64,000 nucleotides of DNA from positions 1,373,932 through 1,437,931 of the forward strand of contig CP046179.1 in the NCBI GenBank assembly GCA_014075275.1, given 5' to 3'. A program made the position numbers and the translations under genes. Of this stretch, positions 54,432 through 62,491 are shown piece by piece. The notes under the pieces were generated by a model. The model made no database searches, was not told the DNA's origin, and saw only the letters and a program-made list of their open reading frames with translations. Positions within the stretch are counted from its first letter, which is position 1. Every line of letters begins with the position of its first letter. The stretch comes from Boseongicola sp. GTDB taxonomy: Bacteria > Pseudomonadota > Alphaproteobacteria > Rhodobacterales > Rhodobacteraceae.

Positions 54432-55384
54432 ACCGGGTTTAGCAATTCCTCACCGGCCAGCCAGGCATTCGCATTCGCCACCGCCATCACTCCCATCGCG
54501 ACCCGAACTTCCAGCGCGGCTGTGCCCAGATGCGGAAGCAACGTCACATTCTCCATGGCTTTCAATTCATCAGGCACCCGAGGTTCAAACTCGTAGACAT
54601 CCAAACCAGCCCCGGCAATCTGACCGTTTGCTAGGGCGGAAATAAGCGCCGCCTCGTCCACAATGTCACCGCGTGCGATATTGATCAGCAGTGCATGAGG
54701 CTGCATTGCCGCCAGAAACTCTGCATCGATCAAATGATGCGTCTCGGGCATGGCAGAAACAGCGACGACAATGATGTCGGCGCTGCGCGCCACGTCCATC
54801 GCGCCGTCCAACTGCCTTGCCTCAACCCCCGGATCCGCCACGACAGACCGGTTTGCAAAGACCACTTTCATTCCAAACCCAAGCGCCGCGCGCCGCGCTA
54901 TCGCTTTGCCTATCCGCCCCATTCCGATCACGCCCAGGGTCTTGCCGGTCATGTGCATTCCCAGGAATTGCGTTGGATGCCACCCTTCCCACGACCCAGA
55001 GCGAACAGCACGTTCGCCTTCGCCCGCGCGTCGGCACGCCATCAGCATCAGGGTCAAGGCAATGTCTGCGGTGGCGTCAGTCACTGCTCCCGGCGTATTA
55101 GTCACAGCCATTCCCAGACGACGTGCTGCCGCGACATCGATATGATTATATCCAACGCCGAAATTCGCCAGCAGCTTGGTCTTAACTGCCCCGGCTTTCG
55201 CCAGGACCGCCCCCGAAAGCGGATCACCCAGGGTCGGCAAAATCGCATCGAATTCGCCCAACGCCTGAATCATCTCTGCCTCGGTCAGCGGCACTGTCAC
55301 TTTGCGGACAGACACGTCAAACCCCTGATCCAACACCGAAATGACCTGGTCCGGCAGTGGCCGCGTCACCAAAATTCGCGCCAT
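54428..55384 (-). CDS. D-2-hydroxyacid dehydrogenase (second copy)
   Basis: A 318-residue NAD(P)-dependent dehydrogenase. It has GMGRIGKAIARR near residue 152, the catalytic Arg in NIARGDIVDEA, Glu in YEFEPRVPDEL and His in LLPHLGTAALEVR. It resembles the hprA product at 26000 closely in several blocks (RRAGEGER, FGVGYNHIDV versus NYGVGYSHIC). It could be a glyoxylate/hydroxypyruvate reductase too, but outside the serine-cycle operon its substrate is open. Its 3' end overlaps tdk's stop by 4 bases; genes are convergent. The upstream neighbour is the tRNA-binding protein gene, one base away. Confidence 0.88.
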   Translation of the reverse strand: MARILVTRPLPDQVISVLDQGFDVSVRKVTVPLTEAEMIQALGEFDAILPTLGDPLSGAVLAKAGAVKTKLLANFGVGYNHIDVAAARRLGMAVTNTPGAVTDATADIALTLMLMACRRAGEGERAVRSGSWEGWHPTQFLGMHMTGKTLGVIGMGRIGKAIARRAALGFGMKVVFANRSVVADPGVEARQLDGAMDVARSADIIVVAVSAMPETHHLIDAEFLAAMQPHALLINIARGDIVDEAALISALANGQIAGAGLDVYEFEPRVPDELKAMENVTLLPHLGTAALEVRVAMGVMAVANANAWLAGEELLNPV

Positions 55385-55719
55385 TAGTACATCCGCCCAC
55401 CGATAGGGACATCTTTGTCAGGGGTCAGCAAGACCACATCGTCATCCGCATCCGGAACACCCAGCACCAAAATCTCCGACATGAATTTCCCAATCTGACG
55501 CGGCGGAAAATTCACCACGGCCACGACCTTTTTGCCGATCAAAGTCTCGGGTTCATAGTGTCGCGTGATCTGGGCCGAGCTCTTCTTTTCGCCAATTTCA
55601 GGTCCTAGATCGACCCACAGCTTATAAGCGGGCTTGCGTGCCTCGGGGAAGGGTTCGGCGCGCCGGATAATTCCCACGCGAATATCCACTTTCAAAAAAT
55701 CATCAAACGACAGCGCCAT
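55384..55719 (-). CDS. csaA: CsaA-like tRNA-binding domain protein
   Basis: A 111-residue OB-fold protein with FLKVDIRVGIIRRAEPFPEARKPAYKL and the NFPPRQIGKFMSEIL strand, as in CsaA and the tRNA-binding domain of Trbp111. Such proteins bind tRNA or act as export-linked chaperones. Start and stop overlaps (TGATG with proC upstream, a shared base with the dehydrogenase downstream) tie it into a three-gene unit. Confidence 0.9.
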   Translation of the reverse strand: MALSFDDFLKVDIRVGIIRRAEPFPEARKPAYKLWVDLGPEIGEKKSSAQITRHYEPETLIGKKVVAVVNFPPRQIGKFMSEILVLGVPDADDDVVLLTPDKDVPIGGRMY

Positions 55720-56528
55720 CAGCCAAGTTCCTTGCTGCGTTCTGCTGCCGCCGCAATCCCGCGCGAGACGACATCAGGAAAACCAGTGGACGGGTCCATC
55801 AATACTTCCAAGGCGGCCTGCGTTGTTCCATTTGGGCTGGTTACATTGATGCGCAACTGCGTTGGACTATCATCTGATGCCTCGGCCAAGGCACCGGCAC
55901 CGGACACGGTTGTAAGTGCCAGTTTCATCGCCAATTCTTTTGGCAATCCCTGCGCAACACCTGCCGCCGCCATAGTTTCGATTAGGTGGAACACATAGGC
56001 CGGTCCCGACCCCGAGACTGCCGTAACAGCGTCCATTTCCGCTTCGGCGCTAAGCCGAACTGTCTTACCGACCGCTGCAAGCAATTTTTCGGCCAGCTCA
56101 ATCGCCGCCTCGTCGGCTTGGCTGTTACCAATCAAGGCGGTAATTCCACGGCCAATCGCTGCCGGAGTATTTGGCATCGCGCGAACAATAGGCGTCTGCA
56201 CGCCCATGGCATCTTCAAAAGTAGAGATCGTGGTTCCTGCTGCGATGGAAACAAAGATCGTGTCACCATTTCCGAAAGCCTGGATCGATGGCAATGCTTC
56301 GCCCATCATCTGCGGCTTGACCGCAACGATCACAACAGCCGGTCTTGCAGGCAGGCCATCGTTCACACGAACGCCCTGTGCGTTAAGCCATTCTGAAGGA
56401 TATGGGTCCAAAACATGCACAGCATCGGGAACTAATCCGCCTTTCAGCCAGCCTTCCAGCATCGCGCTGCCCATTTTTCCGCAACCCAGCAAAACAAGTC
56501 CGCGCGTGCTGATGTCTTCAAAATTCAT
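55719..56528 (-). CDS. proC: Pyrroline-5-carboxylate reductase
   Basis: A 269-residue enzyme catalysing the last step of proline synthesis, reduction of pyrroline-5-carboxylate with NAD(P)H. The N-terminal LLGCGKMGSAMLEGWL Rossmann start, VIVAVKPQMM, RAMPNTPAAIG, and the C-terminal dimer domain (AVSGSGPAYVFHLIE, TSPNGTTQAALEVL) are all present. The ATG at 56528 (MNFEDIST) is chosen. First gene of the unit proC, csaA-like, dehydrogenase. Confidence 0.95.
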   Translation of the reverse strand: MNFEDISTRGLVLLGCGKMGSAMLEGWLKGGLVPDAVHVLDPYPSEWLNAQGVRVNDGLPARPAVVIVAVKPQMMGEALPSIQAFGNGDTIFVSIAAGTTISTFEDAMGVQTPIVRAMPNTPAAIGRGITALIGNSQADEAAIELAEKLLAAVGKTVRLSAEAEMDAVTAVSGSGPAYVFHLIETMAAAGVAQGLPKELAMKLALTTVSGAGALAEASDDSPTQLRINVTSPNGTTQAALEVLMDPSTGFPDVVSRGIAAAAERSKELG

Positions 56529-56612
56529 GTTTCGCCTCCGTCTTTCGGCCTTTTTACTCAATCGCGAGCAGAAGGAAACCGAAAGCGCCCCGGGAATTTA
56601 TCGATAGACGGG

Positions 56613-56661
56613 TTGACATAATACCTTTTGGTATCATAAGTGAAGTAATACCATTTAGTAT
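56613..56661 (+). promoter_or_regulatory. Tandem operator and promoter of the ArsR-type regulator
   Basis: A consensus -35 TTGACA (56613-56618) is followed by two near-identical palindromes, ATACCTTTTGGTAT at 56621-56634 and ATACCATTTAGTAT at 56648-56661, both continuing CATA. The centres are 27 bases apart. The first arm pair is perfect, the second slightly degenerate. The first palindrome covers the spacer and -10 area, so binding there would block the polymerase. An ArsR-type repressor is encoded next, which makes it the likely binder. Confidence 0.75.
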
Positions 56662-56677
56662 CATATAGGAGTCCACC

Positions 56678-56719
56678 ATGCCAACCAACCATCCATCGCT
56701 TCATCGGTCATCCCTGTGA
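56678..56719 (+). CDS. Leader mini-ORF overlapping the ArsR gene start
   Basis: ATG at 56678 has a good ribosome-binding site (TAGGAG, 7 bases upstream) and encodes only 13 residues before TGA. Its stop overlaps the GTG start of the regulator gene as GTGA at 56716-56719, in another frame. The regulator GTG has no site of its own, so its translation probably depends on the mini-ORF. It may also be read as an untranslated leader. Confidence 0.5.
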   Translation: MPTNHPSLHRSSL

Positions 56720-57063
56720 GCCCCGCATCCGAGGCGGCAATCCAACCCGCATTCCGCGCACTGGCCGATCCAACCCGACGCGGCATAATCTCTCTTTTGG
56801 CGCAGGAAGATATGACCATAGCAGAGGTTGCAGGTCATTTCGACATGACCCGCGCGGCAGTCAAAAAGCACCTGATCGTTCTGGAAGACGGCGGTGTCAT
56901 AGCAACACACCAAAGCGGGCGCGATCGCATCAATCAATTGCAGCCATTGGCACTAAAATCTGTCGCCGATTGGCTCAATCACTTTGACCACTTCTGGAAT
57001 GACCGTCTTTCGGCACTGAAAGACGCCGTCGAGGCAGACGACCAAAATAAACAGGAAAAATGA
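56716..57063 (+). CDS. ArsR-family winged-helix repressor
   Basis: A 115-residue ArsR-type regulator: FRALADPTRRGIISLLAQED, MTIAEVAGHFDMTRAAVKKHLIVLEDGGVI is the helix-turn-helix, followed by RDRINQLQPLAL. Metal-binding CVCD motif is absent, so it may sense another signal. The gene stands 1 base before an AHSA1/SRPBCC gene, a pairing often seen with this SdpR-like ArsR subgroup. The GTG at 56716 is the only start that keeps the complete domain; the frame begins right there. Confidence 0.87.
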   Translation: MSPASEAAIQPAFRALADPTRRGIISLLAQEDMTIAEVAGHFDMTRAAVKKHLIVLEDGGVIATHQSGRDRINQLQPLALKSVADWLNHFDHFWNDRLSALKDAVEADDQNKQEK

Positions 57064-57064
57064 A

Positions 57065-57493
57065 ATGCCAGATTCGAACTCGCTCGTAAAAACCATTGTG
57101 ATCAATTCAAACCCAGACAAAGTCTGGTCCTATCTGACCGACAGGGAAAAGCTAGGCACCTGGTATCATCCGGCCCAGGCAGATTTGACCGAAGGCGCAG
57201 ATTACAGCCTGATAGGTGGTGATAATCCGGACAGTCCAAAGCCTCAGGTTTGGGGCCGTGTTCTGGAAATGAAACGTCCAATCCGATTGGTCTGCACGTT
57301 CGTCATCGGACCCTTCGAGGGGCGTGAGAGCACCGTGACCTGGGACCTGACGCCTATAGGCGACTCTACAATGGTGACCGTCACGCACGATGGTATCGCC
57401 GAAGCTGTTACAGGGAATGCCGCGCCGTTGTTTGCAGCGCTGGACAAGGGCTGGGACGAACATTTTGCGCGCCTTCGCAGCTCCGCAGCCTGA
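57065..57493 (+). CDS. SRPBCC/AHSA1 domain protein
   Basis: A 142-residue protein of the START-like SRPBCC fold, AHSA1 branch: KVWSYLTDREKLGTWYHPA at the start and VTVTHDGIAEAVTGN, ALDKGWDEHFARL at the end. Such proteins bind hydrophobic ligands; the function is not known. Coupled one base after the ArsR gene and regulated with it by the upstream operator. The regulator may respond to the same ligand. Confidence 0.85.
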   Translation: MPDSNSLVKTIVINSNPDKVWSYLTDREKLGTWYHPAQADLTEGADYSLIGGDNPDSPKPQVWGRVLEMKRPIRLVCTFVIGPFEGRESTVTWDLTPIGDSTMVTVTHDGIAEAVTGNAAPLFAALDKGWDEHFARLRSSAA

Positions 57494-57601
57494 CCCCAAA
57501 ACGAAATGACCGGGCCGCACTGGCGACCCGGTCGATTTTGCCAGTCTGCAGACCAGGGGGAAAGGTCACATACACGCAAACCAGCGAAGCATAACCCAAA
57601 G

Positions 57602-58105
57602 TTAAGCGGTGCCGTAGGCTTCTGCAATAGCAACGCGCATCGCATCTTCCGGTGACTCTTCGCCCCAAGCCACCAATTGGAATGCGGGGTAAAAACGCTC
57701 GGCTGACATAACCGCTGCACGGATCATTGTATCAATCTGCTCTGGTCCGGCGATTTGTCCGCCAGCCAGAACCAGACCATACCGCCAAACCATCAGTTTT
57801 TGCGCCGACCAGTAAGCAAACGCCCCAGCCCAGCACATGTCGTTGGTGGCATTCAGCGTTTCAAATAGCGCGGGCAGTTTTTCCTTGGGAGGATCCATTT
57901 CAAATGTGCAGATCAAACGCAAAGTCTCGTCCTGTGCTGACCAGGCCAATGTGATCGAATAGGTCCGCCATTGCCCTTCAACGGCCATTGCAATCTGATC
58001 GTCCGCCACGCGGTCAAAATCCCACTCGTGATGCTCGGCAAGATGTTCAACTATATCAATTGGGTGAAGTTCATCAGTCGAGAAATACTGCTCGGAAAGC
58101 GACAT
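57602..58105 (-). CDS. YbjN domain protein
   Basis: A 167-residue protein with a helical start, MAVEGQWRTYSITLAW, LRLICTFEMDPPKEKLPALFE, NDMCWAGAFAYWSAQ and a C-terminal FQLVAWG segment, fitting the YbjN/T3SS chaperone-like fold. Function unknown; E. coli YbjN influences stress responses. The ATG at 58105 (MSLSEQYFS) is preferred; a longer start at 58141 is possible. Confidence 0.82.
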   Translation of the reverse strand: MSLSEQYFSTDELHPIDIVEHLAEHHEWDFDRVADDQIAMAVEGQWRTYSITLAWSAQDETLRLICTFEMDPPKEKLPALFETLNATNDMCWAGAFAYWSAQKLMVWRYGLVLAGGQIAGPEQIDTMIRAAVMSAERFYPAFQLVAWGEESPEDAMRVAIAEAYGTA

Positions 58106-58291
58106 ACCGGCCTCATTTTTTGTTTTGCTGGGCAGCGTCATTGGCCACCACAGCTTGGTGCCTGCTCTAGGTTCGGTAGATTCACCTCCGAACCTTACGA
58201 GATATGGTGGGGGAGAAGCGGGATTCTGTAAAGGACTAATTTCCAGAATCGACTATTGGACGCATCCAATTTGTGTAGGACCACAAACACA

Positions 58292-58316
58292 AAAGCCCGC
58301 AGCAGCCTGCGGGCTT
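58292..58316 (-). terminator. Rho-independent terminator after ubiK
   Basis: An 11-bp stem AAAGCCCGCAG / CTGCGGGCTTT with a 4-base loop, followed on the minus strand by a U-rich tail (TTTTGTGTTTG). It begins 24 bases past the ubiK stop and fits the minus-strand transcript. Confidence 0.85.
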
Positions 58317-58339
58317 TGCAACACATTAATTAGCAATGA

Positions 58340-58594
58340 TCAGGCGTCGGTTTTGGCCTCCGCCTCAAGCACATCCATGCGCGCTTTTAGGGCTTCGTTT
58401 TCCTCACGGGCTTTTTGCGCCATGGCCCGAACCGCGTCAAATTCCTCGCGCGTCACGAAATCCCGATCCGCCAGCCAACGTTCAATCATACCGGTCATTG
58501 CTGTCTCGGCTTCATCCTTTGCTCCCTGGGCCACGCCCATGGCATTGGTCATAAGCTGCGAGATGTCGTCAAAAATCTTGTTGCGGGTCTGCAT
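58340..58594 (-). CDS. ubiK: Ubiquinone biosynthesis accessory factor UbiK (BMFP domain)
   Basis: An 84-residue BMFP-domain protein: NKIFDDISQLMTNAMGVAQGAKDE and a coiled-coil C-terminus (REEFDAVRAMAQKAREENEAL). E. coli UbiK (YqiC) helps the soluble Ubi complex in aerobic ubiquinone synthesis and binds lipids. The ATG at 58594 gives the usual N-terminus; the frame to 58615 is rejected. It diverges from lgt and has a clear terminator. Confidence 0.9.
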   Translation of the reverse strand: MQTRNKIFDDISQLMTNAMGVAQGAKDEAETAMTGMIERWLADRDFVTREEFDAVRAMAQKAREENEALKARMDVLEAEAKTDA

Positions 58595-58689
58595 AACGCC
58601 TCCGAATACTTTCACATCACGTATATGGGAACTCGTCAGCGCTTCACAAGGTTGACGGCGCCCTTTGGCCCTGCCACTTCACGTTCATC

Positions 58690-59574
58690 ATGTTGCTTTC
58701 GATCCCATTTCCCGAAATCTCGCCGACGTTAATTGAGATCCCACTCGGTCCGATCACACTTGCTATCCGCTGGTACGCGCTGGCCTATATCGCCGGCGTC
58801 ATCATCGGGTTTCAGATCATCGCTCAGGCGCTGAAACGGCCCGGACTTTGGCCAGACAAACAAGCGCCGATGGGTCGGCCTGCGCTGGATGATTTGGTGA
58901 CCTGGATGATCATCGGCATCATCCTGGGTGGTCGCCTGGGTTACGTGTTGTTTTATGACCCGGCTCACTTTCTTTCGAATCCTGGCGATATTCCGAAAGT
59001 TTGGCAGGGCGGGATGGCGTTTCATGGTGGGTTTTTGGGTGTGGTTGTTGCAGGTGTGCTATTTGCGCGCCGCAATGGCATCCCAATTCCTAAATTGGCC
59101 GATGCACTTGCACTGGCAGCTCCCGCCGGGTTGATGCTTGGTCGAATTTCCAATTTTATCAACGCCGAGCTATGGGGCCGTCCAACCGACGTCGCATGGG
59201 GTGTCATATTCCCCGGTGTCGCGGCGCAGGATTGCCCCGGTGTCGAAGGTCTTTGTGCGCGGCACCCTTCCCAGCTTTACGAGGCAGGGCTTGAAGGTCT
59301 TGTACTGGGCCTGTTCCTACTTTGGCTTGCCTTTGCGCGTGGATGGTTGCGCACGCCGGGCGCAATTTGCGGGTTATTCCTTGCAGGTTACGGTGCAGCG
59401 CGATTTTTCGTCGAGTTCTTTCGGGTCGCGGACGCGCAATTCATGACACCTGAAAACCCGCTGGGTCGGGTGTTGTTCATCAGTGATTTCGGCTTTTCGA
59501 TGGGGCAACTTTTGTCGACACCTATGATCCTTATCGGTCTTGCATTTGTCGTTCTGGCCCGCAGGCGGGCATGA
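58690..59574 (+). CDS. lgt: Prolipoprotein diacylglyceryl transferase
   Basis: A 294-residue inner-membrane enzyme that transfers diacylglycerol from phosphatidylglycerol to the lipobox cysteine of prolipoproteins. Seven hydrophobic segments are evident. The signature GLMLGRISNFINAELWGRPT is near residue 155, with the conserved RHPSQLYEAGLEG and FVEFFRVAD. The stop overlaps the next start as ATGA at 59571-59574, so the three genes from lgt to pgeF form one operon. Confidence 0.96.
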   Translation: MLLSIPFPEISPTLIEIPLGPITLAIRWYALAYIAGVIIGFQIIAQALKRPGLWPDKQAPMGRPALDDLVTWMIIGIILGGRLGYVLFYDPAHFLSNPGDIPKVWQGGMAFHGGFLGVVVAGVLFARRNGIPIPKLADALALAAPAGLMLGRISNFINAELWGRPTDVAWGVIFPGVAAQDCPGVEGLCARHPSQLYEAGLEGLVLGLFLLWLAFARGWLRTPGAICGLFLAGYGAARFFVEFFRVADAQFMTPENPLGRVLFISDFGFSMGQLLSTPMILIGLAFVVLARRRA

Positions 59575-60632
59575 GCAGGCTCAAAGATCTGTTAATTTCG
59601 CGTATTCGCGCGGCCGGGCCCATGACCGTGGCAGAATACATGACTACCTGCCTGATGCATCCCGAAGACGGCTACTACACGACACGCGATCCCTTTGGAG
59701 CAAAGGGCGATTTCATAACCGCCCCTGACATCAGTCAGATGTTCGGAGAGTTGGTTGGGCTTGCATTGGCGCAGTCATGGATGGATCGCGGTGCTCCTAC
59801 CCCTTTCAACCTGGTTGAGCTGGGGCCGGGTCGGGGAACCCTGATGGCTGATATTATGCGCGCAACAAAGCACGTCCAAGGTTTTCACGAAGGCGCACAG
59901 CTGCATTTGATCGAAGGCTCCCTAAATCTCAAAGCAGCCCAAAAGGGCGCGATAAAGCACCCATTGACCCACCACGATTCGTTCGAAAGCGTTCCGGCGG
60001 GACCGGTATTCCTGATTGCGAACGAATTCTTTGACGCACTTCCAATTCGTCAGTTTTTGCGTGACGGCGATGGATGGCGTGAAAGGGTCATCGGAATAGT
60101 CGATGAGGTTTTGGCTTTTGGTCTGTCCGACCCCATGAAACCGGAGTTGCTGAACGCAAGACTTGCCGACACGAAGAATGGCGATCTTGTTGAGACCTCT
60201 ACTTCAACAACAGCAACCGTTCGATCAATTGGGCAACGAATTTTTGACGAAGGTGGCGTCGCTTACATCTTTGATTATGGAAGTGAAATTTCTTTGGGCG
60301 ATACGTTTCAAGCGCTGAAAGCCCACAAAAAGATCGACCCGCTTGAAACACCTGGAATGGCTGATTTGACTGCCCATGTTGATTTTGGTGCACTGGCGCT
60401 GGCGTCTCATCCCGCCGCCACGTCGGCTTCCACGCCACAGGGCATGTTTTTGGAGCGCCTTGGTATTACCGAGCGTGCAAGAGCACTGGCCGCGAACCTG
60501 GAAGGCCAGCCATTAGACACGCATATTGCAGCACATCGCCGCTTGACCCACGCGGCAGAAATGGGAACGCTCTTCAAAGTGATTGCGCTGTTCGCGCCTG
60601 ACACCCCAATACCGCCCGGAGTTTCGATGTGA
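59571..60632 (+). CDS. MidA/NDUFAF7-family SAM-dependent methyltransferase
   Basis: A 353-residue protein of the MidA (DUF185) family: AEYMTTCLMHPEDGYYTTRDPFGAKGDF at the start, VELGPGRGTLMADIMR (SAM loop) near residue 83, ANEFFDALPIRQF and FDYGSEISLGDTF. The mitochondrial homologue NDUFAF7 dimethylates an arginine of complex I subunit NDUFS2. A similar role on bacterial complex I is possible but untested. Coupled to lgt by ATGA and to pgeF by GTGA. Confidence 0.9.
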   Translation: MSRLKDLLISRIRAAGPMTVAEYMTTCLMHPEDGYYTTRDPFGAKGDFITAPDISQMFGELVGLALAQSWMDRGAPTPFNLVELGPGRGTLMADIMRATKHVQGFHEGAQLHLIEGSLNLKAAQKGAIKHPLTHHDSFESVPAGPVFLIANEFFDALPIRQFLRDGDGWRERVIGIVDEVLAFGLSDPMKPELLNARLADTKNGDLVETSTSTTATVRSIGQRIFDEGGVAYIFDYGSEISLGDTFQALKAHKKIDPLETPGMADLTAHVDFGALALASHPAATSASTPQGMFLERLGITERARALAANLEGQPLDTHIAAHRRLTHAAEMGTLFKVIALFAPDTPIPPGVSM

Positions 60633-61387
60633 CGCTTGAAATCCTGACTTCCGATTTACTGAGCGACCAAAGGCATGGGTTTTTCACCCGCAAAGGTGGC
60701 GCGTCGTCCGGTATTTTTGAGGGATTAAATTGTGGAATGGGGTCCTCGGATCAACAGGAAATCGTTGTCATCAACCGCCAGCGGGTGGCCAATGCGATGG
60801 ACGTTGGTTCCGAACGTTTAACGGGGGTTCATCAAGTGCACTCCGCAATCGTTGCGACTGTCGGAACCGACGGGCAACCCGACGTGGCAAAGGCAGACGC
60901 AATGGTCACCGACCAATTCGGCATTGCATTGGCAGTTTTGACTGCTGACTGCCAGCCCGTCCTTTTCGCCGATCCACAATCCAGAGTTATCGGGGCCGCT
61001 CACGCGGGATGGAAAGGCGCGATGTCAGGCGTTCTGGAGGCGACCATAGAGTCGATGGAAAAACTGGGAGCAACACGCGAAGCCATCCGCGCGGTTATTG
61101 GCCCGTCGATTAGCCAAAAAGCTTATGAAGTTGGGCCAGAATTCCTAGAGACATTTTTAGACGACGATGCCGGAAATTCACGCTTTTTTGCGAATGGGAA
61201 TGGCGATCGCTACCAATTCGATTTGCCATCCTATGGCTTGCATCGATTACGTGTTGCCGGCATCGAACATGCCGAATGGACGCGGCATTGCACTTATTCC
61301 GATCCGGCTAAGTTCTATTCCTATCGCCGTTCTGTTCATCAGAAAGAAGCGGACTACGGTCGATTGATTTCAGCAATTCGCCTTTAG
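60629..61387 (+). CDS. pgeF: Peptidoglycan editing factor PgeF (multicopper-like YfiH family)
   Basis: A 252-residue YfiH/PgeF protein. Metal- and substrate-site features are GVHQVHS (His near residue 70), LTADCQPVLF (Cys) and HAGWKGAMSG (His). In E. coli PgeF removes wrongly incorporated L-Ser from muropeptide precursors; other members act as purine phosphorylases or laccases. It starts with GTG at 60629 overlapping the previous stop as GTGA. Third gene of the lgt operon, fitting an envelope role. Confidence 0.92.
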   Translation: MTLEILTSDLLSDQRHGFFTRKGGASSGIFEGLNCGMGSSDQQEIVVINRQRVANAMDVGSERLTGVHQVHSAIVATVGTDGQPDVAKADAMVTDQFGIALAVLTADCQPVLFADPQSRVIGAAHAGWKGAMSGVLEATIESMEKLGATREAIRAVIGPSISQKAYEVGPEFLETFLDDDAGNSRFFANGNGDRYQFDLPSYGLHRLRVAGIEHAEWTRHCTYSDPAKFYSYRRSVHQKEADYGRLISAIRL

Positions 61388-61497
61388 AAACTCTCTACAA
61401 ACCACCCTGAAACCGTCACGCCATTGCCCATTTTCATGTGCAAGTTGGTGACAGATCAACGGCAACTGCCGCTGCCATTTCTATGACGGAGACTGTG

Positions 61498-61629
61498 ATG
61501 AACGCCAAGCCTCGCTGGATGAAACGCCTCATTTCAACGACTGGGGAAGGCTTGCCACCACTGCCTTATCAAAGACCCGAGAAGCTCAAACGGTTAAAAC
61601 CGAGGCCCGCCGAAGATGCCCGAGCTTAA
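61498..61629 (+). CDS. Small basic protein of unknown function
   Basis: A 43-residue ORF starting MNAKPRWMKRLISTTGEGL with a GGAGA ribosome-binding site a few bases upstream. Lys/Arg-rich and proline-containing, with no membrane segment. It stands between pgeF and the broken Hint gene. I recognise no family, but start signal and composition suggest it is real. Confidence 0.45.
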   Translation: MNAKPRWMKRLISTTGEGLPPLPYQRPEKLKRLKPRPAEDARA

Positions 61630-61689
61630 GAGCAATGCGCCAAAAATGTGGCGAGCCGATCCAATAACAACCGCTGAAAGGTTGATGTC

Positions 61690-62489
61690 ATGAGTTTCAA
61701 TCCACCTACGCTGCCGCCCTTTCCGGAAAAGATAAAGGACCGTCCGCGTTCGCAACCCCGCTGGAGCGTGCGGCGCTATAGCCGCCCGGTTTCGGTTCCG
61801 GTTAATTCCAAACTGACCCGGCGCTTTGAGACGGAATGGATCGAAGACGGACAAATTCATGACGCCACGCGCGTAGCGCCCGCTCTGCCCGTTTTGAGCA
61901 GGCATTCGGAGCATTTGCGCATGGCATCCTGGTTCAGACCACCGAAGGTCCGGTTGCAGTCGAAGACTTGATGCCAGGCACCATGCTGGAATGTGCAAAT
62001 GGTCGTACAGCCGAGTTGATCTGGAAAGGTGCGATCACCTTAGTTCCGGGCGCACCATCAATGAACGATGAACCCGACCATCTCTATCGCGTGATGTCTG
62101 ATGCGTTCGGCCTGGGTCGCCCCGTTCAAGACCAAACATTTGGACCTCACGCCCGCAGATTCAATCGTGATCCCAAGGTGCGGGCGGCGTTGGGCGCAGA
62201 AGCCGCGTTGGTTCCGCTGTCGACCGGTGCAGATGGAATGTCGGTTATTGAAGTGACACCAGTTGCCCCGACCAAAGTCTATCATTTGGCTTGCGAAAAC
62301 CACGAAACGATCTTGGCTGCCGGATTGGAGGTTGAGACATATCATCCGGGTCCGGACGTTGCGCTATCACTTTCAGACGAAATGATGCGCTACTATTTGA
62401 AGTTCTTTCCTTACCTTTCAGGAATCTCTGGCTTCGGGCGCCTTGCTGCGCCCCGTATCACCGTCGAGGAACTTGACGGTCTGATGTAA
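61690..62489 (+). pseudogene. Hint-domain protein gene with a one-base frameshift
   Basis: The gene encodes a Hedgehog/intein (Hint) domain protein of about 266 residues. From ATG 61690 one frame gives MSFNPPTLPPFP to the DATRVAPALPV segment. The family text then continues in another frame as FEQAFGAFAHGILVQTTEGPVAVEDL, with the Hint core PGTMLECANG, through to 62489. The switch lies at the T4 run at 61892-61895; one extra T would restore a single frame. It is either a true -1 mutation or a base missing in the sequence. Related Rhodobacterales proteins are common and of unclear role. Confidence 0.8.
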
Positions 62490-62491
62490 TC

